Of a stretch of DNA of 64,000 bases, positions 1 to 7,911 are shown in pieces. Origin of the DNA: an uncultured Psychrobacter sp. (GTDB lineage Bacteria > Pseudomonadota > Gammaproteobacteria > Pseudomonadales > Moraxellaceae); the NCBI RefSeq assembly GCF_947500265.1, contig NZ_CANMRN010000001.1, positions 372,001 to 436,000 on the forward strand, given 5' to 3'. The notes beneath the pieces are model-generated. The model was not told where the DNA came from. It saw only the letters and a program-made list of their open reading frames with translations, and did no database searches. The position numbers were made by a program, and so were the translations under genes. Numbering within the stretch: the first letter of the stretch is position 1; each line of letters begins with the position of its first letter.

Positions 1-422
1 GGTATATGTAACCCTTTGGTATTATGTGAAAAATATAACGATATTTGGTAATCCTCCCAATCATAAGACACTTATTAAAGAGTATTAAGCTGCCTGTTTT
101 CTAACTGAGAAGCATTAGAAAACTACATAGTAATCTCAGCTTTGCCAGTAAAAATCTTATATTTTGTCTTACGTTGAAGCAAAGTTTTGGTAGTAGCTCA
201 TAAATCAGAAAAGACACAATATAATCGTTGTGTCTTTTCTGATTTATGCCTACATATTTTAAATAAAGCCATTATTGTTGTGGCAGTTTCAATCGCTTTT
301 ACCTGTTATTTAATCTTCATCGATGTACGTAAAATTAAATGATCTTATATCTCAACCTAGAAAATAAAATTACAGGTTGTTCGCTATACTAGGCTTCATG
401 ATAAACATATGGGCTTACCATC
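1..422. other. Non-coding left edge of the window
   Basis: No open frame here looks like a gene. The stretch is AT-rich and holds one strong palindrome, listed separately. It probably contains the end of a transcript from outside the window and the promoter of the PP2C gene at 423, but I could not pick a convincing -35/-10 pair. Confidence 0.5.
200..247. terminator. Perfect 20-bp inverted repeat, likely bidirectional terminator
   Basis: The arms at 200-219 and 228-247 are perfect reverse complements around an 8-base loop. The stem is A/T-rich at its base with a short G+C part. There is no long T-run outside the stem, so a terminator is the most likely reading but not certain; a protein-binding palindrome is the alternative. 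Confidence 0.45.
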
Positions 423-1280
423 ATGATTGCTTCTTCAAATAATTGTCTTTCAAAAGAAATCCCCTCTATCGCACAAGCTTGTGCAGTTACTTTCTTAGGT
501 AATGCCAGTAATAAATTGCAGCAAGATGCTTTTTTCTTTTTAGGCAATTGGTATCAAGAAGACTTAGGGATGATGGCAGTGACTCCAGTTGTAGTGCCCT
601 TCTGCTTGGCAGTGTCTGATGGCGTGGCAAGCTCTAATCACTCACAGCACTGCTCAAAGGCAGTGGTAAAAGCAATCAGACGGTTATGGAACGATCAGAA
701 GAGTATTTCTTCAGATAGTATTCATCAGCTGATTAATGAAGCTAAACACTTATCTAAGCGTCATGGTGCTGCGGCAACCCTCGCGATGATTGCCTGTGAG
801 TTAAATGATGATGGAACCATAAAAGCAACGATAACGCATGTGGGTGACAGTCGCGTTTATCGGCTATCCAAAGGCGCATCACAGTGGCAGTGCCTGACTC
901 GAGATCATAATCTATTGAATGAGCTCATTGACCAGCAAGCACAAGAGCAGGGTCGGCAAGCGGAGTTTGCAGACTATAACCGAGAGGGTATGGCGGGGAG
1001 TCTGTATAGCATTACTGAATGCTTTGCATTGACGGCTGATAACAGTTACTTAAGTGGTGAAGTGCCAGAAGACAGCTCTTGCAAGATTGATATTAATAGC
1101 GGAGATTGTATCGTGGTTTGTACGGATGCCATTCATGACTTAGTGCTGAGTCATGAATGGCAACTTATCAGTGCTAAAACGGATTTACAAGCTTGGCTAA
1201 TCAATCTCAAGAATCAAGTTTATGAATCTGATGGCAATGCTTATGACAATGGCACCGCGATTTTGGTTCGTTTTGATTGA
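423..1280 (+). CDS. PP2C-family serine/threonine protein phosphatase
   Basis: This 285-residue protein carries the PP2C metal-site motifs in order: QDA with D35, VSDG at 65-67 (D66), GAAATL at 115-120, HVGDSRVYR at 139-147, TRDH at 159-162, CTDAIHD at 233-239 and DNGTA at 275-279. The family removes phosphate from Ser/Thr using two Mn/Mg ions. No membrane segment or regulatory domain is seen, so it should be a soluble stand-alone phosphatase. The usual SDG in the later motif is TDA here, a mild departure. No kinase is encoded nearby. It lies 54 bases upstream of a WYL regulator on the same strand. The ribosome site before 423 is weak. Partner and substrate are unknown. Confidence 0.8.
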   Translation: MIASSNNCLSKEIPSIAQACAVTFLGNASNKLQQDAFFFLGNWYQEDLGMMAVTPVVVPFCLAVSDGVASSNHSQHCSKAVVKAIRRLWNDQKSISSDSIHQLINEAKHLSKRHGAAATLAMIACELNDDGTIKATITHVGDSRVYRLSKGASQWQCLTRDHNLLNELIDQQAQEQGRQAEFADYNREGMAGSLYSITECFALTADNSYLSGEVPEDSSCKIDINSGDCIVVCTDAIHDLVLSHEWQLISAKTDLQAWLINLKNQVYESDGNAYDNGTAILVRFD

Positions 1281-1334
1281 ACATTTATGTTAATGATGAG
1301 TTGATTATTCCATCAGTCTAATAGAGAAGCTACT

Positions 1335-2429
1335 ATGCCTACACATCCAATCGCCAGCTACACAAAGTCAGCACGTCTATTTGCTTTATATCAATGCCTG
1401 CCTCGTAGTGAAGCGGATGCTATATCACTGACAGAGTTGATGATCGCATATGGGGATAATCCAGATAATTATACGAATGAGCGTAAAAACTTAGAGAATG
1501 ATTTGACTGGCTTAAACCAAATCTTTAACGATATTTTTTATAGTGATGCTCTGGTTCGAGTACCGAGATGGGGAAAAATAATCAGCGGCAAGACGGCACG
1601 ATTTTATATTGAACCCAGCTTTAGTATCGATAGCCTTAATGAGCAAGCCGTGTTCTTTTGGGAGATGCTGGATAAATATACCGCAAACTATTTACCAGTT
1701 TCTTTTAAACAAGGAGTCACAGATAAGCTCACCCAACTACGACGGCAGGATAAGGAGAGTTTCCAAAAAAGTAAGCTAGGGCAATGGCAAAATCATCTCA
1801 TCACCTTGCCTAGTATCGTGCAAGCACCACAACTTGATAGTGATGTGCTTGGCAGTATTCATCAGGCTTTGCTACAAAATCGCCCATTACACATAAGCTA
1901 TCAAAACAAATGGGAAGACCAGCCAACTCAAAGAGTGGTGTATCCCAAAGGACTGATTTTTATTGACAATATGATCTATCTCACTGGCTTTAATCCTGTT
2001 GATGACCATATCGATGATGATGTGTTATTAAAAGCGCATCGCAACTTTGCGGTCAATCGTATTACCGGGGCAGTAGTCACAGATAAGCCAATACCTGACT
2101 GGGTAGGGCGTGAGGCTTTTTCATTAGAGCATTTGCATCAACTGGGTAGATTAGAGCCGACTATTGATAGCCAGATTAAACTGGTTTTAAAAGTACAAAA
2201 GTATGCCTGTCAGCATTTATACGAGCGCCCCTTATCGACAGATCAGAAGATTACTAAGATTGATGACAATTGGAATCAAGTCAGCGCTACGGTTGCCAAT
2301 ACTTATCGTTTGCAGGATTGGCTGGTAAGCATGTCGCAATTGTCCGTTGTCATTGAACCATTGGAGCTGAAGGAAGTTATTCTTGAACGTTTAAACAGTG
2401 CGTTAGAGCTTTATGAAAATCAGGCTTAG
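1335..2429 (+). CDS. WYL-domain transcriptional regulator
   Basis: The protein has 364 residues. The N-terminal 80 or so residues look like a winged-helix region, and residues about 165-250 form a WYL domain, with the hallmark stretch around MIYLTGF (213-219) and FAVNRI (238-243) matching the family F-x-x-x-R-I pattern. WYL domains bind small nucleic-acid-like ligands and often sit in regulators of phage-defence or DNA-damage genes. It is co-directional with the phosphatase before it and the DUF1810 gene after it (64-base gap), so it may regulate this group. A GAGAAG ribosome site precedes the ATG. The target is inferred from context only. Confidence 0.8.
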   Translation: MPTHPIASYTKSARLFALYQCLPRSEADAISLTELMIAYGDNPDNYTNERKNLENDLTGLNQIFNDIFYSDALVRVPRWGKIISGKTARFYIEPSFSIDSLNEQAVFFWEMLDKYTANYLPVSFKQGVTDKLTQLRRQDKESFQKSKLGQWQNHLITLPSIVQAPQLDSDVLGSIHQALLQNRPLHISYQNKWEDQPTQRVVYPKGLIFIDNMIYLTGFNPVDDHIDDDVLLKAHRNFAVNRITGAVVTDKPIPDWVGREAFSLEHLHQLGRLEPTIDSQIKLVLKVQKYACQHLYERPLSTDQKITKIDDNWNQVSATVANTYRLQDWLVSMSQLSVVIEPLELKEVILERLNSALELYENQA

Positions 2430-2493
2430 TTATTAATAAATTCAAAGTAATTTAGAGGTTCAAACTTCTGAAAGGATACATAGGAGTAGCATT

Positions 2494-2931
2494 ATGAATG
2501 ATTCTTTGTTCAACAATTTTATCCAAGCTCAAAATACTATTTATCCATCGGTTATTAAAGAGTTAACCGAAGGGCATAAGCGTACGCATTGGATGTGGTT
2601 TATCTTTCCGCAGGTTAAAGGGCTAGGACACAGTACAAAGTCTCGACGCTTTGCAATAGAGAGTCTTGATCAGGCAAAAGCGTATTTGCAGCATGACGTG
2701 CTTGGAGCACGGTTAATAGAGTGTACTAAATTACTGCTGTTGCATCCTGATAAAAGCGCTTTAGATATTTTTGGTTCTCCAGATAACCTAAAGCTGCAAT
2801 CCTCGCTAACATTATTTGCCTTTGCAGCTGGTAACAAGTGTGTATTTGAGCAGCTTTTATATCAGTTTTATGCAGGCAGTTACGATATAAACACTATCAA
2901 TATGCTAAGGCAAATCAATGACCAGCAATAG
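2494..2931 (+). CDS. DUF1810 family protein
   Basis: This is a 145-residue soluble protein. The HWMWFIFPQ block at 32-40, followed by GLG and S-RRFAI at 50-55, is the signature of DUF1810, and the length is typical of the family. An AGGAG ribosome site lies 7 bases before the ATG. The biochemical function of the family is not established, so none is assigned. It sits 36 bases before a PD-(D/E)XK protein and follows the WYL gene, all on the same strand, which suggests one transcript. Confidence 0.8.
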   Translation: MNDSLFNNFIQAQNTIYPSVIKELTEGHKRTHWMWFIFPQVKGLGHSTKSRRFAIESLDQAKAYLQHDVLGARLIECTKLLLLHPDKSALDIFGSPDNLKLQSSLTLFAFAAGNKCVFEQLLYQFYAGSYDINTINMLRQINDQQ

Positions 2932-2967
2932 CGCTAAACATAACCGAACGAGGTCTTAAAAGGAAAT

Positions 2968-4212
2968 ATGAGTATGAGTACCGTGCAAAGTTTGATAAAT
3001 GATGTTAGCCAAAAGATTAACGCTTTAGAGACTGCGCAAGCACTCTATAGCCGTCAATTGTCTCCAGACTTCAGTACTTTTGATTATATTAATACTGATG
3101 AATTAGGACTTAGTCGTATTCTAGCGGCTCTGCTTGATCCTAAAGGAAGTCATGCTCAACAGGAAGGCTTTTTAAGGTTATTTGTTGAGCATTGTTTGCC
3201 TGTTATATATAAAAATGATAACTGGCAGATTTTCTTTAACAACCTTGAGAAAACAGACGTTTTTCTTGAAGAAGTGACGGGAAAAAGTAATACCCAACGC
3301 CGTATGGATATTTACTTAAGATGTCAGGTGGGTGATGACAGCTACGGTATTTGTATTGAAAATAAACCTTATGCAGCAGATCAGCTTGACCAAATGAAAG
3401 ACTATGCTATTGAACTTGAAAATAGAAAACACAAGCATTGGCATCTTGTTTATCTAAACGAAGATAATGACGTACCAAGTGAATATAGCGTTGATACTGA
3501 AACTTTGGAAGATTGGATAACCAGCAATCAATATAGTCATCTTAGATTTAGGGGTCTGATTGGTTGGCTTAAAGCTTGTCAAGTAGAATGCCAGAATTAC
3601 AGTGTCAGTGAGTTTATTGCACAGCTAACTAAGTTTATTCAAAAACAGTTTATGGGGATAGAAGATATGAATGAAGACAACGCAATTTTAGATATCATTA
3701 AACAGAATGCAGCTACTATTGATGCAAGTATCAAGGTGTCTAACACTGTAGATCGAATGAAGAAAGAGCTGATAGCTAAGTTGAAAATAGATTTGTTAGC
3801 AAAATATAAAAAAACTGATTACGAATTAGATATTAGTTATATCGGCGAGGGCAAAAGATACGAACAGATTAGATTCATAATTCCTGGCTATGATAAGGCA
3901 TGGGTTTGCTTCGAGTTCGATAATGCAGGGTTTGATCGTCCAATCCTAGGTATTAAGTTTATTTCTGTAGAAGCCGCGAAAGCTTGTCCACATACAGAAA
4001 GTATGAAAACGGTACTTAATACGATGCTGACTGATAAAAAAGTGAGCTCCTCTGCTCAGTGGCCTGCTTACTACTACTTTAATCCGCAGGATTGGAAAGG
4101 TTCGAGTGAGGCATGGTTAATGATAAATGAAGGCACGATGGCAGATAAAATTTTGGAAGAAATGGATAAGGTTTTTCGAATTTTAAATGAAAAAGGTTGT
4201 TTTAGTGATTGA
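2968..4212 (+). CDS. PD-(D/E)XK nuclease-superfamily protein
   Basis: In this 414-residue protein, residues 44-72 (DELGLSRILAALLDP then H and EGFL) and the core D114 ... E131-N-K133 match the PD-(D/E)XK_4 group, whose members are often found in defence and mobile loci. The C-terminal 190 residues carry no motif I recognise. Two ATG codons are possible at 2968 and 2974; the AAAGGA site is 3 bases from the first and 9 from the second, so 2974 may be the true start. Nuclease activity is inferred from the conserved D-ExK residues. Confidence 0.7.
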   Translation: MSMSTVQSLINDVSQKINALETAQALYSRQLSPDFSTFDYINTDELGLSRILAALLDPKGSHAQQEGFLRLFVEHCLPVIYKNDNWQIFFNNLEKTDVFLEEVTGKSNTQRRMDIYLRCQVGDDSYGICIENKPYAADQLDQMKDYAIELENRKHKHWHLVYLNEDNDVPSEYSVDTETLEDWITSNQYSHLRFRGLIGWLKACQVECQNYSVSEFIAQLTKFIQKQFMGIEDMNEDNAILDIIKQNAATIDASIKVSNTVDRMKKELIAKLKIDLLAKYKKTDYELDISYIGEGKRYEQIRFIIPGYDKAWVCFEFDNAGFDRPILGIKFISVEAAKACPHTESMKTVLNTMLTDKKVSSSAQWPAYYYFNPQDWKGSSEAWLMINEGTMADKILEEMDKVFRILNEKGCFSD

Positions 4213-4307
4213 GCTGGTCTTTGTACCTCATGCTGACAAAAAAAACTATTTCTATGAGCCAACAATAGTGCTGATTACAACTCTATAGACATGTGGACGA
4301 CATCATT

Positions 4308-4937
4308 ATGAGAACTAATAGTTGTGGAGACTATCCAATATGTGCGGCTTTATACCGTCCTATCATGGATTATTTTCCGCCATCTATTATCAGTTATTTT
4401 GTCACCAGCAATGACTAGGATGAGCAAACATTATTGGTGTTGAAAAGGAAGTCGGGAGCTGATTTTTTAGTGGGCATACAGACGGGTAATAATGCGTTTC
4501 AACACCTCTTTGACAATCTAGATATCATAAAGTGGATCATTAAATGTCAGTCTAATGAAGTAGAAGATGTGATCGATCTATTAGATGTCTACTCTTCACA
4601 TTATGATGTTTGTCTGAATGCTTGTGATATCAAAAGTTTGTTTGAATGTAGTAGTCCATTTAAATTTATTCAGACTACCACAACAGGTAAAGCTGAATCA
4701 GATCTAATAGAAACAGCCACACAGCAGCTGATAAGCCAAATATCTAGCGTTGGTGATATTAGAGGACTATTTGTCAATCCAGAGAGCAGCGAAAACCTTG
4801 CACTAGAAGACTTTGCTTATATATCAGAAGCTATTGAATCAGTTTATGATGGTACAGAGGTATATTACAGTCAAAGCATTACTAACGAGCTCAACTCTTT
4901 TTGTTTAAGAGCGATATATGCTGAAGCTTGGGTATAA
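4308..4937 (+). pseudogene. Unknown gene interrupted by an in-frame amber codon
   Basis: An ATG at 4308 opens a 36-codon frame ending in TAG at 4416-4418. The same frame then stays open for 173 codons to 4937. Read through the stop, it gives a protein-like sequence of about 209 residues, with a smooth join (ISYFVTSND then DEQTLLVLKRK). A TTG at 4434 or GTG at 4437 could start a shorter protein, but neither has a clear ribosome site. The simplest reading is a gene broken by one nonsense change, or possibly a sequencing error. I do not recognise the family; the C-terminal part is acidic and has no transmembrane segment. Confidence 0.5.
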
Positions 4938-5018
4938 GCTTAACTTTAGAAAAGTGTCCAGTATCTTGCCAATGGTCAAAATTATAATTTATAAGACACT
5001 CTTTACTTTTCAAGAAGC

Positions 5019-5069
5019 AACTAAGTATTGGCATAATGAGAAGCTAACTACACCAATGCTTAGTTAGCT
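5019..5069. terminator. Two overlapping, mutually exclusive hairpins
   Basis: One hairpin pairs 5019-5031 with 5053-5065 (13 pairs, one wobble). A second pairs 5042-5050 with 5061-5069 (9 perfect pairs, 10-base loop). They share their right arm, so only one can form at a time. They lie between two convergent genes and most simply end both transcripts. Confidence 0.4.
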
Positions 5070-5082
5070 ATATTTTAACTAA

Positions 5083-5122
5083 TAGTTATGACTAGTTATG
5101 ACTAGTTATGACTAGTTATGAC
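5083..5122. repeat. Four perfect copies of a 10-bp tandem repeat
   Basis: The unit TAGTTATGAC is repeated four times without a mismatch, starting three bases beyond the stop codon of the DUF4041 gene (stop at 5126-5128, minus strand). A fifth, partial copy is not evident. It is a simple tandem array that could vary in copy number between strains. Confidence 0.85.
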
Positions 5123-5125
5123 GTA

Positions 5126-6604
5126 TTAGGCAGAAAATTCCATTTGTTGCTCTAGAATCGATAAGCTCTGACGGTATTCAGCTGCATCAGCAGCCATTGT
5201 CCAATGAGCCTCTAACCCGGCATCCTCTACATAGTCACGAATTTCTTGTAATGTAACTTCAAAAAATTCTTTACGACTGTTGACCTTGTTAACTGAGGCT
5301 AAATCAAAATAACTGTGTAATTCTTTCTCTAAAGCTGGAGCATCTTCGCTATAAATCATAGCGTGCACATCAAAGACAAATGGTACAGATGCACTGGACA
5401 ATTCCTTAACACGATCTAAAGGCTCTAGTCGACGAGTCATGCCAATTTTATAAATGTCTTCACCAAAACTACCGACATTACTAATAATATATACATGCCC
5501 TCGTCTAGTTTGCTGCGCCATTGATAAAGAGCGCTCTTTACGCGACTCTGCTTCTACTAATCTCTCATTGAGTTCTTGCAATTGGAGCTCATACTGCTGT
5601 TTTTGTTCAGCGGAAGCATAAGCTAATTCTTTACGTACTTTATTCATGGCTTCTCTTACCATCTGCTCGTCTCTTTTAGCCTCTTTTAAGGCTTGTTGTA
5701 TTTCACGATCAGCTGCTTCTTCTTCACGCATTTGAGCGTTAATGTCACGCTGCTCTTCAGCTTCAGACATTTTTTGGTATTTATATTGATAATACACAGT
5801 ACACTCCTGCATCTTTAGCTCTACATAGTCTAAAGAGAGGCCAATTTCTAAGCTAATTAAGCGTTTCTCCAGCTTTTCTGCAAGTTTCTCTATCCTAGTT
5901 AATACGGATTCGTAATTACTACTGTTTATTTTATTAATTAAATAATCACTTTCACTATTGAAAGCAAGAATTAACAAGTAACCTTGATTTTTTAACAAAC
6001 GTTTGTCATATGTGGTATCACCCGTTATTTCTATATAATCTGGATAAGTGTATGCAGTAGCTTCTCTAAGCATTATTTTTTGTTTTTCTCGGATAGCTTT
6101 AAGCTTTTGGTTATATTCTTTGCTGGTTGCTTCCCCATAAGCAGGTAATGGATAAAAACCGTAATCCACATAACTTTTCATATCTGTATAAAGTGACAAT
6201 TCACTCTTCAACTCTGCAAGTTGATCTTCCAAGTCTGATAAATTTTTCTGTTTATAAGGCAGCTGACTGAATGCTTGTTCTATAGTCTGTCGACTAGCTT
6301 CCATACGTTGTAGATCGCTAGTTTTATTTTCTAGTTGATTCAGTAGTCTTTGCTTTTGTTCTATATCTACATTTAGTTTTACTATCTCATTCGTCGATTG
6401 TTGCTTTTCAATTTCGAATTTTTGATTAGCTTTCCACAGCTCGTCTTTTACGACTTCAAGCTTGGCATACCATTGAGTGAACTGCTTTATAATATCATTG
6501 AGTGAACCTAGACTATTGGTGAAACGCTTGTGTGCAACAATAAAGCCAATGATAAATGTAATCGTAGAAACAACGATCAAAACACTAATATCAATCCCCG
6601 TCAT
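5126..6604 (-). CDS. DUF4041 and T5orf172 (GIY-YIG-like) domain protein
   Basis: The 492-residue protein starts with one membrane segment (about 6-24). A coiled coil follows (45-140), then a DUF4041 region (about 148-275, including YGFYPLPAYG at 148-157), a charged coiled coil (280-365), and a C-terminal T5orf172 domain (369-455). The T5orf172 domain has HVYIISN at 370-376, YKIGMT at 385-390, R391 and R398, and E428, the pattern of GIY-YIG-type nucleases. Proteins of this build are common on phages and mobile elements, with no settled function. The gene overlaps the 108-residue gene upstream by four bases (ATGA), so the two should be co-translated. A membrane-anchored nuclease is my inference. 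Confidence 0.75.
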   Translation of the reverse strand: MTGIDISVLIVVSTITFIIGFIVAHKRFTNSLGSLNDIIKQFTQWYAKLEVVKDELWKANQKFEIEKQQSTNEIVKLNVDIEQKQRLLNQLENKTSDLQRMEASRQTIEQAFSQLPYKQKNLSDLEDQLAELKSELSLYTDMKSYVDYGFYPLPAYGEATSKEYNQKLKAIREKQKIMLREATAYTYPDYIEITGDTTYDKRLLKNQGYLLILAFNSESDYLINKINSSNYESVLTRIEKLAEKLEKRLISLEIGLSLDYVELKMQECTVYYQYKYQKMSEAEEQRDINAQMREEEAADREIQQALKEAKRDEQMVREAMNKVRKELAYASAEQKQQYELQLQELNERLVEAESRKERSLSMAQQTRRGHVYIISNVGSFGEDIYKIGMTRRLEPLDRVKELSSASVPFVFDVHAMIYSEDAPALEKELHSYFDLASVNKVNSRKEFFEVTLQEIRDYVEDAGLEAHWTMAADAAEYRQSLSILEQQMEFSA

Positions 6605-6927
6605 AAAACCATCTCCAAATCTAATAGCCTTTCTTTAAGCTGCACACGCGCCTCAACTCGCATTGCTAGCGCTACTTTTCCACGCTCAATAACCTCCTTT
6701 TGATACTCTTTTTCAGCTTTAACCTTTTCGCGTCTATAAGCCTTCTCTTGTTGAATACGCTGTCTTTCTAACTCTTTATTTCTCTGATTCTCTTCTCTTA
6801 ATCTAGCTTTTTCCTGCCGTAACCTTGACGCACGAACTCGCTTTTCTTGACGTTCTTGTTCACGTTGGATCTTTTGGTAGGCTTTATACACTTTTCTAAC
6901 AGTGGGTACGAATTTTGGTTTAGCCAT
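6601..6927 (-). CDS. Small highly charged coiled-coil protein
   Basis: This 108-residue protein is made almost entirely of Lys, Arg, Glu and Gln heptads from about residue 15 to the end, with no membrane segment. It is predicted to be one long helix, and no family can be named. The stop overlaps the start of the DUF4041 gene by four bases, so it is probably made together with, and may bind, the coiled coils of that protein. Confidence 0.6.
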   Translation of the reverse strand: MAKPKFVPTVRKVYKAYQKIQREQERQEKRVRASRLRQEKARLREENQRNKELERQRIQQEKAYRREKVKAEKEYQKEVIERGKVALAMRVEARVQLKERLLDLEMVL

Positions 6928-7240
6928 AATGTATTCTTAATTTAGCTTACTTTTGTATATTGTAACTATTTAAATTTCCTTTGCTATCTTTATCTACTTT
7001 TAAACCTAAGAAACAAACGAAGATGATAGGTCGGATTATATTCATTCAAGCGCTTAGCTGAAATTTCAAAATGTGATTTCTATAAAGGTGCAGGTAAAAA
7101 TAAATATGAGTAATATACATACTCTATCTTTAACGTAGCTACTGCGTAGAATAAGTAATTTACTTGCTCATACCAGACAGGTATCAACCAATGTAATGGC
7201 ATATTAAAGTTGGATTGAGTTTAATAGATGCCTCATACTA
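6928..7240. other. Non-coding gap, no feature seen
   Basis: The AT-rich stretch between the coiled-coil gene and the terminator of the integrase operon has no convincing open frame. It presumably carries the promoter for the minus-strand pair at 5126-6927, but no clear -35/-10 pair was picked. Confidence 0.4.
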
Positions 7241-7272
7241 AAAAGCCAGACAACCTGAGTAGTCTGGCTTTT
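7241..7272 (-). terminator. Rho-independent terminator of the integrase operon
   Basis: The perfect 11-bp stem AAAAGCCAGAC / GTCTGGCTTTT surrounds a 10-base loop and lies 14 bases beyond the stop of the last gene of the minus-strand integrase operon. On the minus strand the right-hand side reads into a T-run. Confidence 0.8.
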
Positions 7273-7286
7273 ATAATAGTTAACAC

Positions 7287-7607
7287 TTATTTCTGCTTTT
7301 TATCTATCCGCCATAAAGCATGCTCACATATTGCGCATAACCAACCGTCTTTTGCGCGCATATAAGGAATATCAGCAGGTACTTCAATTGGACAAGCATA
7401 ACCGCAATACTCACATACAACATCGTCTAAGTAGGCATAACACTGAGCGATTGTTTCAAACAGTATTTGAGGGCTGACCTCATACTTCTCACAAAGCGTC
7501 TTCACATGTTTAATAAAGCCGCTTTTATTATCGTATGTCCAGTAATCCTCACATATTTTGATATCATATGTGCTCTGCATCATATTGGGTTGAAGTTTTA
7601 CACTCAT
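7287..7607 (-). CDS. Small zinc-ribbon-like protein of the integrase operon
   Basis: The protein has about 106 residues. Two cysteine pairs, CEYC and CAIC, about 28 residues apart in the C-terminal third, suggest a zinc ribbon. The frame is open further upstream to 7655, but a GGAGG site lies immediately before two ATG codons at 7610 and 7607. With 5-base spacing, 7607 is the better start and it removes the overlap with the gene upstream. The family is not recognised. It is the last gene of the xis-int-unknown-unknown series, ahead of a terminator. Confidence 0.6.
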   Translation of the reverse strand: MSVKLQPNMMQSTYDIKICEDYWTYDNKSGFIKHVKTLCEKYEVSPQILFETIAQCYAYLDDVVCEYCGYACPIEVPADIPYMRAKDGWLCAICEHALWRIDKKQK

Positions 7608-7617
7608 CATATCCTCC

Positions 7618-7911
7618 TCAGTAGCCACCATAACCAGACTGCGGTAATAGCTCATAGAGCTCTGCTTGAAGCTTAATACTTATATCTTCCACAAAGTACC
7701 CATCCTGAGCATCCAAGCGCTTCTGTACCCATATACGCATCGCCATATCGTTATTAAAGCACCGCTTCACTCCTAAGAAGCGCGCTAGGTTATAACCCGA
7801 TGAAACGTACAACTCACGCATCAATGCATTGGCGATAAGATTTGCATCTGCACTGATTGCACCATCAGGTTTAAACTCACCAAACAGCTCTTCATAATTG
7901 ATGATTTTCAT
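7618..7911 (-). CDS. Hypothetical 97-residue protein, integrase operon
   Basis: No family is recognised. It is a soluble, mostly helical-looking small protein with no cysteine cluster and no membrane segment. Its start overlaps the integrase stop by four bases (ATGA), and it ends 10 bases before the next gene, so it belongs to the same transcript. Small genes placed like this beside integrases are usually element-specific accessory genes. Confidence 0.6.
   Translation of the reverse strand: MKIINYEELFGEFKPDGAISADANLIANALMRELYVSSGYNLARFLGVKRCFNNDMAMRIWVQKRLDAQDGYFVEDISIKLQAELYELLPQSGYGGY

Noticed and set aside
7608-7655. Longer start for the zinc-ribbon-like gene
   Set aside because: It would overlap the upstream gene by 38 bases, while a GGAGG site directly precedes the inner ATG codons.
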